Below are positions 5,081 through 6,027 of a stretch of 6,027 nucleotides of DNA, in pieces. The stretch spans positions 1-6,027 of the forward strand of contig JAADHG010000213.1 of assembly GCA_013151975.1 (NCBI GenBank), written 5' to 3'. The notes under the pieces were generated by a model, which searched no databases, had not been told where the DNA came from, and saw only the letters and a program-made list of their open reading frames with translations. The stretch's first letter is position 1. Each line of letters starts with the position of its first letter. A program made the translations under genes and the position numbers. The DNA comes from Chlorobiota bacterium. Its GTDB lineage: Bacteria; Bacteroidota; Bacteroidia; Flavobacteriales; Flavobacteriaceae.

Positions 5081-6027
5081 TTAAGCACGTTTCTTCTTTT
5101 GTAACATGCGCTTAATTTCATTCAACTTCATTAAGGCTTCAACAGGTGTTAATGTATTAATATCAATATGCAATATTTCATCTTTAATCTCTTCCAAAAG
5201 AGGGTCATCCAAATTGAAAAAACTCAATTGCATTTCGTCATTAAGTGATTTCATTTTATCTGTGAGTTCTTCACTAGAATGCGATTTTTCTAACTGCTTT
5301 AATATTTTGTTAGCACGATGTATGACTTGTTGTGGCATTCCTGCCATTTTTGCTACATGAATACCAAAACTATGTGCACTTCCACCTTCAACCAGCTTTC
5401 TTAAAAACAACACTTTATCCTTCAATTCTTTTACTGAAACATTAAAGTTTTTAATGCGCTCAAAGGTTTCTGTCATTTCATTAAGCTCATGGTAATGCGT
5501 TGCAAATAAGGTTTTTGCTCTTGATGGGTGCTCATGCAAATATTCGCTAATTGCCCAAGCAATTGAAATACCATCGTAGGTACTTGTACCTCTACCAATT
5601 TCATCTAAACCTCTACCAATTTCATCTAATAACACTAAACTACGCTCGGAAATGTTATTTAAAATGGAGGCTGTTTCATTCATTTCTACCATAAATGTCG
5701 ATTCTCCCATCGAAATATTATCACTCGCACCTACTCTTGTAAATATTTTGTCTACCAACCCTATTCTTACAGATTTAGCTGGTACAAAACTGCCTATTTG
5801 AGCTAGTAAAATGATTAATGCCGTTTGCCTTAAAATAGCTGACTTACCAGACATGTTTGGCCCCGTAATCATGATGATTTGCTGTGATGCTCTGTCTAAA
5901 AATACATCGTTGGCAATATAACTTTCGCCAAGTGGTAACTGCTTTTCAATCACAGGATGGCGACCATCTTTAATGTCTAAATCAAAAGAGTCATCAATTG
6001 TTGGATATACATAGGTGTTATCTCTAG
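5081..6027 (-). CDS. mutS: DNA mismatch repair protein MutS, C-terminal ATPase part (5' end beyond window), with duplicated Walker B segment
   Basis: The frame is open from the right edge to the TAA at 5083-5081, giving 314 visible residues of a protein usually about 850-870 long; the mismatch-binding, connector and most lever domains are missing. MutS recognises mispairs and small loops and, as an ATP-driven clamp, recruits MutL. Visible in order (numbered from the first full codon): KDGRHPVIEKQLP, Walker A GPNMSGKS (55-62), GASDNISMGESTFMVEM (99-115, signature-like), Walker B, TSTYDGISIAWA, ATHYHEL (His177 switch), SFGIHVAKMAGMP, and the C-terminal helical tail. The family has a single LLDEIGRGTSTYDG; here LDEIGRG occurs twice in a row (133-139, 140-146) through a perfect 21-bp repeat, in frame. 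The extra seven residues separate the Walker B Asp-Glu from the following TSTYDG loop at the composite ATP site, so reduced ATPase and repair are expected. The GTG at 5953 is internal, not a start. No other damage is visible. Confidence 0.95.
   Translation of the reverse strand, partial: RDNTYVYPTIDDSFDLDIKDGRHPVIEKQLPLGESYIANDVFLDRASQQIIMITGPNMSGKSAILRQTALIILLAQIGSFVPAKSVRIGLVDKIFTRVGASDNISMGESTFMVEMNETASILNNISERSLVLLDEIGRGLDEIGRGTSTYDGISIAWAISEYLHEHPSRAKTLFATHYHELNEMTETFERIKNFNVSVKELKDKVLFLRKLVEGGSAHSFGIHVAKMAGMPQQVIHRANKILKQLEKSHSSEELTDKMKSLNDEMQLSFFNLDDPLLEEIKDEILHIDINTLTPVEALMKLNEIKRMLQKKKRA
5588..5629 (-). repeat. 21-bp perfect tandem duplication in the mutS Walker B codons
   Basis: Bases 5588-5608 and 5609-5629 are identical over 21 bases, head to tail. 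On the coding strand each unit encodes LDEIGRG starting at a codon boundary, so the frame is preserved. Homologues have one copy. Complete identity implies a recent event, or a sequencing or assembly error, and direct repeats of this size can lose a copy by slippage or recombination. Confidence 0.95.

Noticed and set aside
5106..5360. Plus-strand open frame of 84 codons
   Set aside because: It is antisense to the conserved MutS C-terminal region with no features of its own.
1..6027. A defence system, CRISPR array, retron, prophage or mobile element
   Set aside because: No Cas, nuclease, reverse transcriptase, integrase or transposase frame and no regularly spaced repeats are present; the genes are housekeeping and envelope-glycan functions.

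Overview
The window is AT-rich chromosomal DNA from a member of the Bacteroidota, most likely a marine Flavobacteriaceae. The basis is the character of the proteins (KdtA, GalE, a WbpE-like DegT aminotransferase and MutS read like flavobacterial homologues), the lack of clear Shine-Dalgarno sites, and promoter candidates of the Bacteroidota type (TTG, about 18-20 bases, TAnnTTTG). No mobile element, CRISPR array or phage gene is visible.

Layout. Positions 1-2772 hold a leftward cluster: a WbpE-like sugar aminotransferase, then galE overlapping it by 8 bases, then after 40 bases a secreted metal-dependent amidohydrolase that runs off the left edge. A 100-base divergent promoter region (2773-2872) separates it from rightward kdtA (Kdo transferase for lipid A/LPS). 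A small rightward gene follows for a one-helix membrane protein with a charged, coiled-coil-like tail (4278-4574). Positions 4575-4778 carry three terminator-like hairpins and a decayed copy of a tRNA-Leu 3' end. Leftward tRNA-Leu(UAA) and tRNA-Gly(GCC) come next, with a good promoter at 5024-5053. The right end is the C-terminal part of leftward mutS, cut by the edge.

How the genes fit together. KdtA, GalE and the aminotransferase all serve cell-envelope glycans (LPS core and surface polysaccharide sugars). The tRNA pair and mutS are separate housekeeping units.

Most notable: two genes carry perfect, in-frame tandem duplications exactly in their most conserved catalytic motif, while the rest of each frame is intact. 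In mutS a 21-bp unit doubles the Walker B segment (LDEIGRG twice, 5588-5629). In the aminotransferase a 6-bp unit doubles Ser-Lys at the PLP lysine (FFPSKSKNLG, 2191-2202). The mutS change would be expected to weaken or abolish mismatch repair and could revert by losing one copy, so it may be a reversible mutator allele. Sequencing or assembly error is the main alternative. Functional effects are inferred and untested.
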